This document shows, one piece after another, positions 33,055-46,779 of a stretch of DNA of 64,000 bases. Each line of letters begins with the position of its first letter. The stretch's first letter is position 1. The notes below the pieces were generated by a model. The model saw only the letters and a program-made list of their open reading frames with translations. It was not told the DNA's origin and ran no database searches. Position numbers and translations under genes: made by a program. This DNA comes from Archivesica marissinica (lineage: Eukaryota; Mollusca; Bivalvia; Venerida; Vesicomyidae), in assembly GCA_014843695.1 (NCBI GenBank), contig CM026390.1, forward strand, positions 55,125,294 through 55,189,293, given 5' to 3'.

Positions 33055-33410
33055 GTACGTAAGTAAACAGAAGCGTGACAGAAATAATCAGAAGCGTGAC
33101 ATAAATAGACAGTAGTGTGACATAAATAAACAGAATCATGACATGAATAAGCACACGTGTGACATAAATAAGTATAATCGTGACATTAATAAGCAGAAGC
33201 GTGACATAAAATAACACAAGCGTGACATATATAAACACAAGTGTGACGCACATAAATATAAGCGTGACATAAATAAATACAAGCGTGACATAGATAAACA
33301 TAATTATGACACAGATAAACATAAGTGTGACATAAATAAACATAGGCGTGATATAAATAAACACAAGCGTGACATAAATAAACACAAACGAGACATAAAT
33401 GCTCCTGTTT
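33055..33410. repeat. 21-bp minisatellite, diverged
   Basis: About 17 units of aagcgtgacataaataaaca plus c, with 10-20% differences between units, so this array is old compared with its neighbours. It begins straight after the SINE F fragment. Confidence 0.88.
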
Positions 33411-34137
33411 GATTTTAGCAATGAACAATTGCTAACATACAATAAATAAATCTACTGCTAGAAATGGTTCCTTCATTTACTTATATGATAATACTGTTTA
33501 CGTTTTCAAAGCTCGCCAGTTGTATGATATAATCTATTATTTGTATTGTGAAGTGATCAAACCTTTAGTGCCTATAGCTATTGTGTTGCTTCATATGTTT
33601 GTATGTTATTCTTTTACTATTGTATTGCTTCTGTTCAATACATATTATTAAATAATACAGCTCATTATAACAATGCACTAACACTATTAATAAATGATTC
33701 TGTATTAACAAGTAACGCAGCTCTATTCTGCCGTGTCGGTGTATGAACTGACGTGTCTGTCGCTTTTCTATCAACAATGCGATCTCACAGGCGCTTGGGG
33801 TCTGGAAAACTGGTTTCGGGTTCAAAACCAAATGATTTTTGTTAAGAACATTTTTTTAAAAACCACTATGCATACAAACAATTTAGGCCATATTCAAGCA
33901 TATTAAAACGGACACCCCATCACTATAAGAGTAATTGTCCAGACCACAATCGTCTGTGTGCGATCTGTCAATATCAGAGCCATATTGAACATTGAGGATG
34001 AATTTGTCTCGCCATATCACTTCATAGCTGACCACAAGTTATATCAGCCTTTGTATGGAACGCAATGTTGCTAAAACTTATTAAGATGAAAGATAGTAAG
34101 GTATACCTTGGTTTGTATATAACATGCACAATATATG
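33411..34137. other. Intergenic, no feature recognised
   Basis: AT-rich DNA without repeats or convincing exons. A short minus-strand open frame at 33565-33831 shows no family pattern and no codon bias I can support. Confidence 0.5.
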
Positions 34138-34146
34138 TATGTTTGT

Positions 34147-34444
34147 AAAACAGACGGATCTGTAGTCCAGTGGTAACACGCTGGACTTGTAATCCAGGGA
34201 TCGCAGGTTCGATCCCCCGTCTGACCCTCATAAAATTAACAGTCTTTCAGATGGGACTTTAAACCGAGGTATCTTGTCGGTGCTGTACACCGTGCACGTA
34301 AAAGAACCAAAGGAGACTCTGGAATGGGCTTCTGTCTGTATCATTGCACTATCCTCCAAAAATCTAAACTGACCAATCTCTTCAGGAGGTGTCACTCATA
34401 TCGGCAACCGGTAGCGACGATAAATAAACGTAAAACACACACAA
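34147..34444 (+). mobile_element. SINE family C, full length
   Basis: The tRNA-like head (ctgtagtccagtggtaacac, ggactTGTaatcc, box B aggttcgatcc) suggests descent from a tRNA-Thr. The body contains cagtctttcagatgggac, gtgcacgtaaaagaacca and ctcttcaggagg, with tail gcgacgataaataaacgtaa. A 9-bp target duplication, tatgtttgt, lies at 34138-34146 and 34445-34453. It is not a functional tRNA gene: the head runs on into the SINE body. Confidence 0.87.
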
Positions 34445-34477
34445 TATGTTTGTCAAGTAATTTTACTGTTGATTGAC

Positions 34478-34990
34478 GGCTACAGCTCACCCTGGGACTG
34501 GAACCAACCAAGCTCCGAATATGTGCGGCAGTATTTGTTGGCGGGTACATCCTAGGGTTGGAACCAACCAAGCTCCGAATATGTGCGGTAATATTTGTTG
34601 ACGGGTACATCCTAGGGTTGGAACCAACCAAGCTCCGAATATGTGCGGTAATATTTGTTGACGGGTACATCCTAGGGTTGGAACCAACCAAGCTCCGAAT
34701 ATGTGCGGCAACATTTGTTGACGGGTACATCCTAGGGTTGGAACCAACCAAGCTCCGAATATGTGCGGTAATATTTGTTGACGGGTACATCCTAGGGTTG
34801 GAACCAACCAAGCTCCGAATATGTGCGGCAACATTTGTTGACGGGTACATCCTAGGGTTGGAACCAACCAAGCTCCGAATATGTGCGGTAATATTTGTTG
34901 ACGGGTACATCCTAGGGTTGGATCCAACCAAGCTCCGAATATGTGCGGTAATATTTGTTGACGGGTACATCCTAGGGTTGGAATCAATCA
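34478..34990. repeat. 60-bp minisatellite
   Basis: Eight and a half units of exactly 60 bp (cores accaagctccgaatatgtgc and ttgttgacgggtacatccta). Two alternating variants (cggtaatatt and cggcaacatt) give a partial two-unit period. It is the left end of a related satellite chain that continues to 41405. Confidence 0.95.
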
Positions 34991-36345
34991 AGCACATTTC
35001 ATATAACTGTATTGTTATTGACGGATGCATCTCACATCAGAACTAGAAATAATCAAATGCTATGTTTTTCAGGTAATATTGGTTGCCCTCTACATCGCAC
35101 CTTGCTAGTCAGGCATATTTACCTCTAGTTGACGGGTACATCTTACACGAGGAATAGAAATAACCAAATACCTAGTTTGTCCGGTAATATTACCGTTATT
35201 GACGGGTACATTTCATGTAAGGACATGAACTAACCAAATACCTTGTTCGTCCTGTAGTATTATTGTTGTTGACCGGTACACCTCACAATATGGCGAGACA
35301 TAACCGACTTGACTGTTACATCTCATTGTGCTTGTCATGTAATATTACTAGTGATTAACGAGACATGATGTCGTTGCTTGTCAGGTAATATTAGTATATT
35401 ACTATTGATTAACGAGACATGATGTCGTCTCACCTTGTTTGTCAGGTAATATTACTAGTGATTAATGAGACATGATGTCGTTTCACCTTGTTTATCAGGT
35501 AATATTACGACAGATTAACGGGACATCTTCACCTTGTTTGTCATGTAATATTACTATTGATTAACGAGACATGATGTCATAACACCGTGTTTGTCATGTA
35601 ATATTACTATTGATTAACGAGACATGATGTCGTCTCACCGTGTTTGTCATGTAATATTACTATTGATTAACGAGACATGATGTCGTCTCACCTTGTTTGT
35701 CATGAAATATTACTATTGATTAACGAGACATGATGTCGTCTCACCTTGTTTGTCATGTAATATTACTATTGATTAACGAGACATGATGTCATAACACCGT
35801 GTTTGTCATGTAATATTACTATTGATTAACGAGACATGATGTCGTCTCACCTTGTTGGTCATGAAATATTACTATTGATTAACGAGACATGATGTCGTCT
35901 CACCTTGTTTGTCATGTAATATTACTATTGATTAACGAGACATGATGTCATATCACCTTGTTTGTCATGTAATATTACTATTGATTAACGAGACATGATG
36001 TCGTCTCACCTTGTTTGTCATGTAATATTACTATTGATTAACGAGACATGATGTCGTCTCACCTTGTTTGTCATGTAATATTACTATTGATTAACGAGAC
36101 ATGATGTCATATCACCTTGTTTGTCATGTAATATTACTATTGATTAACGAGACATGATGTCGTCTCACCTTGTTTGTCATGTAATATTACTATTGATTAA
36201 CGAGACATGATGTCGTCTCACCTTGTTTGTCATGTAATATTACTATTGATTAACGAGACATGATGTCATATCAACTTGTTTGTCATGTAATATTACTATT
36301 GATTAACGAGACATGATGTCGTCTCACCTTGTTTGTCAGATAATA
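34991..36345. repeat. Transitional units, then 54-bp satellite
   Basis: At 34991-35330 single degenerate units keep the motifs ggtaatatt and gacgggtacat. From about 35330 to 36345 there are about 18 units of 54 bp (tgtcatgtaatattactatt, gattaacgagacatgatgtc, plus gtctcaccttgttt). A three-unit pattern (gtcgtctcacc, gtcgtctcacc, gtcatatcacc) repeats near 35940-36290. Confidence 0.93.
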
Positions 36346-39300
36346 TTACTATAGATTGACGGGACATCTTCACCTTGTTTGTCAGGTATTTACTACAGAT
36401 TGACGGGACATATTCACCTTGTTTGTCAGGTAATGTAACTACTGGTTAACGGGACATCTTCACCTGGTTTGTCAGGTAATATTACGACAGATTGACGGGA
36501 CATCTGCACATAATTGTTTGTCGGGTAGCATAACTATGTGTTGATGGGACATATTCACCTTGTTTGTCAGGTAATATTACTACAGATTGACGGGACATCT
36601 ACACATAATTGTTTGTCGGATAGTATAACTATTGGTTGATGGGACATATTCACCTTGTTTGTCAGGTAATATTACTACAGATTGACGGGACATATTCACC
36701 TTGTTTGTCGGGTAATATTACTACAGATTGACGGGACATCTTCCCCTTGTTTGTCAGGTAATATTACTACAGATTGACGGGACATATACACATAATTGTT
36801 TGTCGGGTAGCATAACTATTGGTTGATGGGACATTTTCACCTTTCAGGTAATATTAATACAAATGGATGGGACATATTCACCTTGTTTGTCGGGTAGCAT
36901 AACTATTGGTTGATAGGACATTTTCACCTTCTTTGTCAGGTAATATTAGTACAGATTGACGGGACATCTTCCCCTTGTTTGTCAGGTAGTATAACTATTG
37001 GTTGATGGGACATCTTCCCCTTGTTTGTCAGGTAATATTACTACAGATTGACGAGACATCTACACCTTGTTTGTCAGGTAATATTACTACAGATGACGAG
37101 ACATCTTCCCCTTGTTTGTCAGGTAATATTACTACAGATTGACGGGACATCTTCCCCTTGTTTGTCAGGTAATATTACTACAGATGACGGGAGATCTACA
37201 CCTTGTTTGTCAGGTAATATTACTACAGATTGACGGGACATCTTCCCCTTGTTTGTCAGGTAATATTACTACAGATTGACGGGACATCTTCCCCTTGTTT
37301 GTCAGGTAATATTACTACAGATGACGGGACATCTACACCTTGTTTGTCGGGTAGCATAACTATTGGTTGATGGGACATCTTCCCCTTGTTTGTCAGGTAA
37401 TATTACTACAGATTGACGAGACATCTACACCTTGTTTGTCAGGTAATATTACTACAGATTGACGAGACATCTTCCCCTTGTTTGTCAGGTAATATTACTA
37501 CAGATTGACGGGACATCTTCCCCTTGTTTGTCAGGTAATATTACTACAGATGACGGGAGATCTACACCTTGTTTGTCAGGTAATATTACTACAGATTGAC
37601 GGGACATCTTCCCATTGTTTGTCAGGTAATATTACTACAGATGACGGGACATCTTCACCTTGTTTGTCGGGTAGTATAACTATTGGTTGATGGGGCATAT
37701 TCACCTTGTTTGTCGGGTAGTATAACTATTGGTTGATGGGACATATTCACCTTGTTTGTCAGGTAATATTACTACAGATGACGGGACATCTACACCTTGT
37801 TTGTCGGGTAGCATAACTATTGGTTGATGGGACATCTTCCCCTTGTTTGTCAGGTAATATTACTACAGATTGACGGGACATCTACACCTTGTTTGTCGGG
37901 TAATATAACTATTGGTTGATGGGACAGTTTCACCATGTGTGTCAGGTAATATTACTACAAATGGATGGGACATATCCACCTTGTTTGTCGGGTAGCATAA
38001 CTATTGGTTGATGGGACATTTTCACCTTCTTTGTCAGGTAATATTACTACAAATGGATGGGGCATATTCACCTTGTTTGTCGGGTAGCATAACTATTGGT
38101 TGATAGAACATCTTCCCCTTGTTTGTCAGGTAATATTACTACAGATTGACGGGACATTTTCCACTTGTTTGTCAGGTAGTATAACTATTGGTTGATGGGA
38201 CATCTTCCCCTTGTTTGTCAGGTAATATTACTACAGATTGACGGGATATCTTCCCCTTGTTTGTAAGGTAATATTACTACAGATGACGGGACATCTTCCC
38301 CTTGTTTGTCAGGTAATATTACTACAGATTGACGGGACATCTTCCCCTTGTTTGTAAGGTAATATTACTACAGATGACGGGACATCTTCCCCTTGTGTGT
38401 CAGGTAGTATAACTATCGGTTGATGGGACATCTTCCCCTTGTTTGTCAGGTAATATTACTACAGATTGACGGGACATCTTCCCCTTGTTTGTAAGGTAAT
38501 ATTACTACAGATGACGGGACATCTTCCCCTTGTTTGTCAGGTAATATTACTACAGATTGACGGGACATATTCACCTTGTTTGTCAGGTAATGTAACTACT
38601 GGTTAACGGGACATCTTCACCTGGTTTGTCAGGTAATATTACGACAGATTGACGGGACATCTGCACATAATTGTTTGTCGGGTCGTATAACTATGTGTTG
38701 ATGGGACATATTCACCTTGTTTGTCAGGTAATATTACTACAGATTGACGGGACATATTCACCTTGTTTGTCGGGTAGTATAACTATTGGTTGACGGGACA
38801 TATTCACCTTGTTTGTCAGGTAATATTACTACAGATTGACGGGACATCTACACATAATTGTTTGTCGGATAGTATACCTATTGGTTGATGGGACATATTC
38901 ACCTTGTTTGTCAGGTAATATTACTACAGATTGACGGGACATATTCACCTTGTTTGTCGGGTAGTATAACTATTGATTGACAGGACATATTCACCTTGTT
39001 TGTCAGGTAATATTACTACAGATTGACGGGACATATACACATAATTGTTTGTCGGGTAGCATAACTATTGGTTGATGGGACATTTTCACCTTTCAGGTAA
39101 TATTAATACAAATGGATGGGACATATTCACCTTGTTTGTCGGGTAGCATAACTATTGGTTGATAGGACATTTTCACCTTCTTTGTCAGGTAATATTAGTA
39201 CAGATTGACGGGACATCTTCCCCTTGTTTGTCAGGTAGTATAACTATTGGTTGATGGGACATCTTCCCCTTGTTTGTCAGGTAATATTACTACAGATTGA

Positions 39301-41405
39301 CGGGACATCTTCCCCTTGTTTGTCAGGTAATATTACTACAGATGTCGGGACATCTACACCTTGTTTGTCAGGTAATATTACTACAGATTGACGGGACATC
39401 TTCCTCTTGTTTGTCAGGTAATATTACTACAGATGACGGGAGATCTACACGTTGTTTGTCAGGTAATATTACTACAGATTGACGGGACATCTTCCCCTTG
39501 TTTGTCAGGTAATATTACTACAGATTGACGGGACATCTTCCCCTTGTTTGTCAGGTAATATTACTACAGATGACGGGACATCTACACCTTGTTTGTCGGG
39601 TAGCATAACTATTGGTTGATGGGACATCTTCCCCTTGTTTGTCAGGTAATATTACTACAGATTGACGAGACATCTACACCTTGTTTGTCAGGTAATATTA
39701 CTACAGATTGACGGGACATCTTCCCCTTGTTTGTCAGGTAATATTACTACAGATTGACGGGACATCTTCCCCTTGTTTGTCAGGTAATATTACTACAGAT
39801 GACGGGACATCTTCACCTTGTTTGTCGGGTAGTATAACTATTGGTTGATGGGGCATCTTCACCTTGTTTGTCGGGTAGTATAACTATTGGTTGATGGGGC
39901 ATATTCACCTTGTTTGTCGGGTAGTATAACTATTGGTTGATGGGACATATTCACCTTGTTTGTCAGGTAATATTACTACAGATGACGGGACATCTACACC
40001 TTGTTTGTCGGGTAGCATAACTATTGGTTGATGGGACATCTTCCCCTTGTTTGTCAGGTAATATTACTACAGATTGACGGGACATCTACACCTTGTTTGT
40101 CGGGTAATATAACTATTGGTTGATGGGACAGTTTCACCATGTGTGTCAGGTAATATTACTACAAATGGATGGGACATATCCACCTTGTTTGTCGGGTAGC
40201 ATAACTATTGGTTGATGGGACATTTTCACCTTCTTTGTCAGGTAATATTACTACAAATGGATGGGGCATATTCACCTTGTTTGTCGGGTAGCATAACTAT
40301 TGGTTGATAGAACATCTTCCCCTTGTTTGTCAGGTAATATTACTACAGATTGACGGGACATCTTCCCCTTGTTTGTCAGGTAGTATAACTATTGGTTGAT
40401 GGGACATCTTCCCCTTGTTTGTCAGGTAATATTACTACAGATTGACGGGATATCTTCCCCTTGTTTGTAAGGTAATATTACTACAGATGACGGGACATCT
40501 TCCCCTTGTTTGTCAGGTAATATTACTACAGATTGACGGGACATCTTCCCCTTGTTTGTAAGGTAATATTACTACAGATGACGGGACATCTTCCCCTTGT
40601 TTGTCAGGTAGTATAACTATTGGTTGATGGGACATCTTCCCCTTGTTTGTCAGGTAATATTACTACAGATTGACGGGACATCTTCCCCTTGTTTGTAAGG
40701 TAATATTACTACAGATGACGGGACATCTTCCCCTTAGTTTATACAAATTTATTTTAGCTCGATTGCGAAACAAGTTATTTCAACTTATATAAATCACTCT
40801 CGAGACCTCATTCCTGATGGAATCCATCGCCACGAGGGAGAGAGAAGAGGCAACGTGGAATTTAAATGCCTTGCCTAAGGGCACAATCGTAACGGCTGAT
40901 CTTCCCCTTGTTTGTCAGGTAATATTACTACAGATTGACGGGACATCTTCCCCTTGTTTGTAAGGTAATATTACTACAGATTGACGGGACATCTTCCCCT
41001 TGTTTGTCAAGTAATATTACTGCAGATTGACGGGACATCTACACCTTGTTTGTTGGGTAGTATAACTATTGGTTGGTGGGACATATTCACCTTGTGTGTC
41101 AATTAATATTACTGCAGATTGACGGGACATCTACACCTTGTTTGTCGGGTAGTATAACTATTGGTTGATGGGACATATTCACCTTGTTTGTCAGATACTA
41201 TTACTGCAGATTGACGGGACATCTACACCTTGTTTGTCGGGTAGTATAACTATTGGTTGATGGGACATATTCACCTTGTTTGTCAGGTAATATTACTGCA
41301 GATTGACAGGACATCTACACCTTGTTTGTCGGGTAGCATACTTATTGGTTGACGGGACATCTACACCTTGTTTGTCGGGTAGTATAACTATTGGTTGATG
41401 GGTAC
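36346..41405. repeat. 47-bp satellite with 2.2-kb duplication
   Basis: About 105 units in two interleaved types: ggtaatattactacagattg plus acgggacatcttccccttgt, and gggtagcataactattggtt plus gatgggacat. A block of about 2.2 kb is duplicated in tandem: landmark variants at 36461, 36838 and 37931 recur at 38618, 39087 and 40135 (offsets 2157, 2249 and 2204). It is interrupted by a SINE at 40736-40898. Confidence 0.94.
40736..40898 (-). mobile_element. SINE family A inserted in the satellite
   Basis: A 5'-truncated minus-strand family A copy (tail complement agtttatacaaatttatttt; body ctcattcctgatggaatcca). It is bounded by a perfect 11-bp duplication of satellite sequence, atcttcccctt, at 40725-40735 and 40899-40909. 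The satellite continues in register on both sides. Confidence 0.94.
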
Positions 41406-41459
41406 AGTCCAAAGATGTGAAACTGACAGACTACCCATTTATCTTCTCACCATTATTAT

Positions 41460-43436
41460 TTATAAGAGAATAATAGGTCGTGTCGGATAGTATAATGTGT
41501 ATACTATGTGCTTAGGTCGTGTCGTAATAATTTAGATCGTGTCGTATACTGCGTGTACAATGTGCTTAGGTTGTTTCGGATCACATAATGTGTGTACTAT
41601 GTGCATAGGTCGTTTCGGTCCGCATAATGCGTGTACTATATGCTTAGGATGTTTCGGGTCGTATAATGCGTGTACTATGTGCTTAGGTCGTTTCGGCTCA
41701 CATAATGCGTGTACTATGTTCTTAGGTTGTTTCGGGTCGTATACTGTGTGTACTATATGTTTAGGTCGTTTCGGTCCGCATAATGCGTGTATTATTTTGC
41801 TTATTTCGTTTCGGCTCGCATAATGCGTGTACTATATGCTTATGTCGTTTCGGTGAGCATAATGCGTGTACTCTGTGCATAGGTCGTTTCGGTCCGCATA
41901 ATGCGTGTACTATGTGCATAGGTCGTTTCGGTCCGCATAATGCGTATACTATGTGCATAGGTCGTTTCGGTTCACATAATGCGTGTACTATGTGCATAGG
42001 TCGTTTCGGTTCACATAATGCGTGTACTATGTGCATAGGTCGTTTCGGTTCGCATAATGCGTGTACTATGTGCATAGGTCGTTTCGGTTCGCATAATGCG
42101 TATACTATGTGCATAGGTCGTTTCGGTTCGCATAATGCTTGTACTATGTGCATAGGTCGTTTCGGTTCGCATAATGCGTGTACTATATGCTTATTTCGTT
42201 TCGGCTCGCATAATGCGCGTACTATATGCTTAGGTCGTTTCGGTTCACATAATGCGTGTACTATGTGCATAGGTCGTTTCGGCTCGCATAATGCGTGTAC
42301 TATGTGCTTAGGTCGTTTCGGCTCGCATAATGCGTGTACTATGTGCATAGGTCGTTTCGGCTCGCATAATGCGTGTACTATGTGCATAGGTCGTTTCGGC
42401 TCGCATAATGCGTGTACTATGTGCTTAGGTCGTGTCGGTTCGCATAATGCGTGTACTATATGCTTAGGTCGTTTCGGCTCGCATAATGCGTGTACTATAT
42501 GCTTATTTCGTTTCGGCTCGCATAATGCGTGTACTATATGCTTATTTCGTTTCGGTTCACATAATGCGTGTACTATATGCTTAGGTCGTTTCGGCTCGCA
42601 TAATGCGTGTACTATATGCTTAGGTCGTTTCGGTTCGCATAATGCGTGTACACTATGCTTATTTCGTTTCGGCTGGCATAATGCGTGTACTATATGCTTA
42701 GGTCGTTTCGGTTCGCATAATGCGTGTACTATATGCTTAGGTCGTTTCGCGTCGTATAATGCATGTATTATTTGCTTAGGTCGTTTCGCGTCGTATAATG
42801 CATGTATTATATGCTTAGGTCGATTTGGCTCGCATAATGCGTGTACTATATGCTTAGGTCGTTTCGGTTCGCATAATGCGTGTACTATATGCTTAGGTCG
42901 TTTCGCGTCGTATAATGCATGTATTATTTGCTTAGGTCGTTTCGTGTCGTATAATGCATGTATTATATGCTTAGGTCGTTTTGGGTCGTACAATGCGTGT
43001 ACTATATGCTTAGGTCGTTTCGGGTCGTATAATGCGTGTACTATATGCTTAGGTTGTTTCGCGTCGTATAATGCGTGTACTATATGCTTAGGTCGTTTCG
43101 GGTCGTATAATGCGTGTACTATATGCTTAGGTCGTTTCGGTTCGCATAATGCGTGTACTATATGCTTAGGTCGTTTCGAGTCGTATAATGCGTGTACTAT
43201 ATGATTAGTTCGTTTCGCGTCGTATAATGCGTGTACTATGTGCTTAGGTCGTTTCGGGTCGTATAATGCGTGTACTATATGCTTAGGTCGTTTCGGGTCG
43301 TATAATGCGTGTACTATATGCTTAGGTCGTTTCGGGTCGTATAATGCGTGTATTATATGCTTAGGTCGTTTCGGGTCGTATAATGCGTGTACTATATGCT
43401 TAGGTCGTTTCGGGTCGTATAATGTGTATTATGTGT
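41460..43436. repeat. 39-bp satellite, open on both strands
   Basis: About 50 units (core cataatgcgtgtactatatg plus cttaggtcgtttcggctcg). Left units often read gtgcataggtc, and right units read gggtcgtataatg, so subfamilies are separated. The 39-bp unit has no stop in one plus and one minus frame, giving open frames of 473 codons (41783-43204) and 410 codons (minus, 41761-42993). Confidence 0.96.
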
Positions 43437-43790
43437 TTCATATTCTCCTGTAGCATGTAACGTGTTGCGACACGATTATATATAGAATATTAGCTACTGC
43501 AATCTACAGATATTCTGTGGTCTATGAAAGCTCGACCTAAAAGACATCTTAATTCATTTTGTGTCGTAGGATGGCAATATTATTGAATCAAACGGGCGAT
43601 ATGAAATCGATCATTTCAAAGAAATTGTTAAGATTTGTTCCGATGAGACAACAATGTTTTTATGAGGAAAATCATTTTATTGGGAAGAATGTAATAAACG
43701 TTGATTCATAATTAATAAATAATGAATTATATACGTCACCACAATCAATATAAACTATCAATTAAGACACTATTTACGTCCTTGTTATTG
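43437..43790. other. Spacer between satellites, nothing recognised
   Basis: About 350 bp of single-copy-looking AT-rich sequence between the 39-bp and 28-bp arrays. Confidence 0.6.
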
Positions 43791-43794
43791 CTAT

Positions 43795-46725
43795 GCTGAA
43801 TTAACGATGTGGTAACGGTTATACTGAATTAACGATGTGGTAACGGTTATACTGAATTAACGATGTGGTAACAGTTATACTGAATTAACGATGTAGTAAC
43901 GGTTATGCTGAATTAACGATGTGGTAACGGTTATGCTGAATTAACGATGTGGTAACGGTTATACTGAATTAACGATGTAGTAACGGTTATGCTGAATTAA
44001 CGATGTCGTAATGGTTATGCTGAATGAACGATGTCGTAATGGTTATGCTGAATTAACGATGTAGCAACGGTTATGCTGAATAAACGATGTAGTAACGGTT
44101 ATGCTGAATGAACAATGTAGTAACGGTTATACTGAATGAACGATGTCGTAATGGTTATTCTGAATTAACGATGTAGTAACGGTTATGCTGAATGAACGAT
44201 GTAGTAATGGTTATGCTGAATGAACGATATAGTAACGGTTATGCTGAATGAACGATATAGTAACGGTTGTGCTGAATTAACGATGTAGTAACGGTTATAC
44301 TGAATTAACGATATAGTAACGGTTATACTGAATTAACGATATAGTAACGGTTATACTGAATTAACAATATAGTAACGATTATACTGAATTAACGATATAG
44401 TAACGGTTATACTGAATTAACGATGTAGCAACGGTTGTGCTGAATTAACGATATAGTAACGGTTATACTGAATTAACGATGTAGCAACGGTTATACTGAA
44501 TTAACGATATAGTAACGGTTATACGGAATTAACGGCGTAGTAACGGTTGCTATGCTGAATTAACGATGTAGTAACGGTTATAATGAAATAACGATGTAGT
44601 AACGGTTATGCTGAATTAACGATATAGTAACGGTTATGCTGAATGAATGATGTCATAATGGTTATACTGAATGAACGATGTCGTAATGGTTATGCTGAAT
44701 TAACGATGTAGTAACGGTTATGCTGAATGAACGATGTAGTAACGGTTAAACTGAATGAACGATGTCGGAATGGTTATTCTGAATTAACGATGTATTAACG
44801 GTTATGCTGAATGAACGATATAGTAACGGTTATGCTGAATGAACGATATAGTAACGGTTGTGCTGAATTAACGATGTAGTAACGGTTATGCTGAATGAAC
44901 GCTGTAGTAACGGTTATACAGAATTAACGATATCGTATCGGTTATGCTGAATTAACGATGTAGTAACGGTTATGCTGAGTGAACGATGTAGTAACGGTTA
45001 TACTGAATGAACGATGTAATAATGGTTATGCTGAATGAACGATGTAGTAACGGTTATGCTGAATGAACGATGTAGTAACGGTATACTGAATTAACGATGT
45101 GTAACGGTTATACTGAATTAACGATATAGTAACGGTTATACTGAATTAACGATATAGTAACGGTTATACTGAATTAACGACGTAGTAACGGTTATACTGA
45201 ATTAACGATATAGTAACGGTATACGGAATTAACGATATAGTAACGGTTATACTGAATGAACGATGTTGTAACGGTTATACTGAATTAACGATATAATAAC
45301 GGTTATACTGAATTAACGATGTAGTAACGGTTATGCTGAATTAACGATGTGTAACGGTTATACTGACTTATCGATGTAGTAACGGTTATGCTGAATTAAC
45401 GATGTGTAACGGTTATACTGACTTATCGATGTAGTAACGGTTATGCTGAATTAACGATGTGTAACGGTTATACTGACTTATCGATGTAGTAACGGTTATG
45501 CTGAATTAACGATGTGTAACGGTTATACTGACTTATCGATGTAGTAACGGTTATGCTGAATTAACGATGTGTAACGGTTATACTGACTTATCGATGTAGT
45601 AACGGTTATGCTGAATTAACGATGTGTAACGGTTATACTGACTTATCGATGTAGTAACGGTTATGCTGAATTAACGATGTGTAACGGTTATACTGACTTA
45701 TCGATGTAGTAACGGTTATGCTGAATTAACGATGTGTAACGGTTATACTGACTTATCGATGTAGTAACGGTTATGCTGAATTAACGATGTGTAACGGTTA
45801 TACTGAATTATCGATGTAGCAACGGATATGCTGAATTAACGATGTAGTAACGGTTATACTGAATTAACGATATAGTAACGGTTATACGGAATTAACGATA
45901 TAGTAACGGTTATACGGAATTAACGATATAGTAACGGTTATACTGACTTATCGATGCAGTAACGGATATGCTGAATTAACGATGTAATAACGGCTATCCT
46001 GAATGAACGATGTAGTAACGGCTATACGGAATTAACGATGTAGCAACGGTTGTGCTGAATTAACGATGTAGTAACGGTTATACTGAATTAACGATGTAGC
46101 AACGGTTATACTGAATTAACGATATAGTAACGGTTATACTGAATTAACGACGTAGTAACGGTTGCTATGCTGAATTAACTATGTAGTAACGGTTGTTATA
46201 CTGACTTTATCGATGTATCAACGGTTATACTGAATTAACGATGTAGTAATGGTTGCTATGCTGAATAAACGATGTAGTAACGGTTGCTATGCTGAATTAA
46301 CGATGTAGTAACGGTTGCTATGCTGAATAAACGATATAGTAGCGGTTATGCAGAGTTATCGATGTAGTAACGGTTGCTATGCTGAATTAACGACGTAGTA
46401 ACGGTTGCTATGCTGAATTAACGATGTAGTAACGGTTGCTATGCTGAATTAACTATGAGTAACGGTTGTTATACTGACTTATCGATGTATCAACGGTTAT
46501 ACTGAATTAACGATGTAGTAACGGTTGCTATGCTGAATAAACGATGTAGTAACGGTTGCTATGCTGAATAAACGATGTAGTAACGTTTGCTATGCTGAAT
46601 TAGCGATGTAGTAACGGTTGCTATGCTGAATTAACTATGTAGTAACGGTTGTTATACTGACTTATCGATGTATCAACGGTTATACTGAATTAACGACGTA
46701 GCAACGGTTATACTGAATGAACGCA
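43795..46725. repeat. 28-bp satellite with 55-bp dimer block
   Basis: About 104 units of ggttatactgaattaacgat plus gtagtaac, with 27-bp and 31-bp (ggttgctatgctg) forms. At about 45337-45790 a dimer of 27 + 28 bp (tgctgaattaacgatgtgta, then actgacttatcgatgtagta) is repeated eight times with almost no change. The right edge abuts the broken 3' end of a LINE. Confidence 0.95.
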
Positions 46726-46779
46726 TGTTCATGAATTCAATGTTTTTAAAAGATATTGAAAGAAATGCAATGGTAGGAT

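Noticed and set aside
33565..33831. 88-codon minus-strand ORF
   Set aside because: No recognisable domain, no splice or regulatory support, in AT-rich intergenic DNA.
34147..34225. tRNA-Thr gene
   Set aside because: The head continues into a SINE body with a target duplication, the T-arm pairing is poor, and other copies share the body.
34478..46725. CRISPR-like array of direct repeats
   Set aside because: Units are contiguous with no unique spacers, and the context is a eukaryotic genome.
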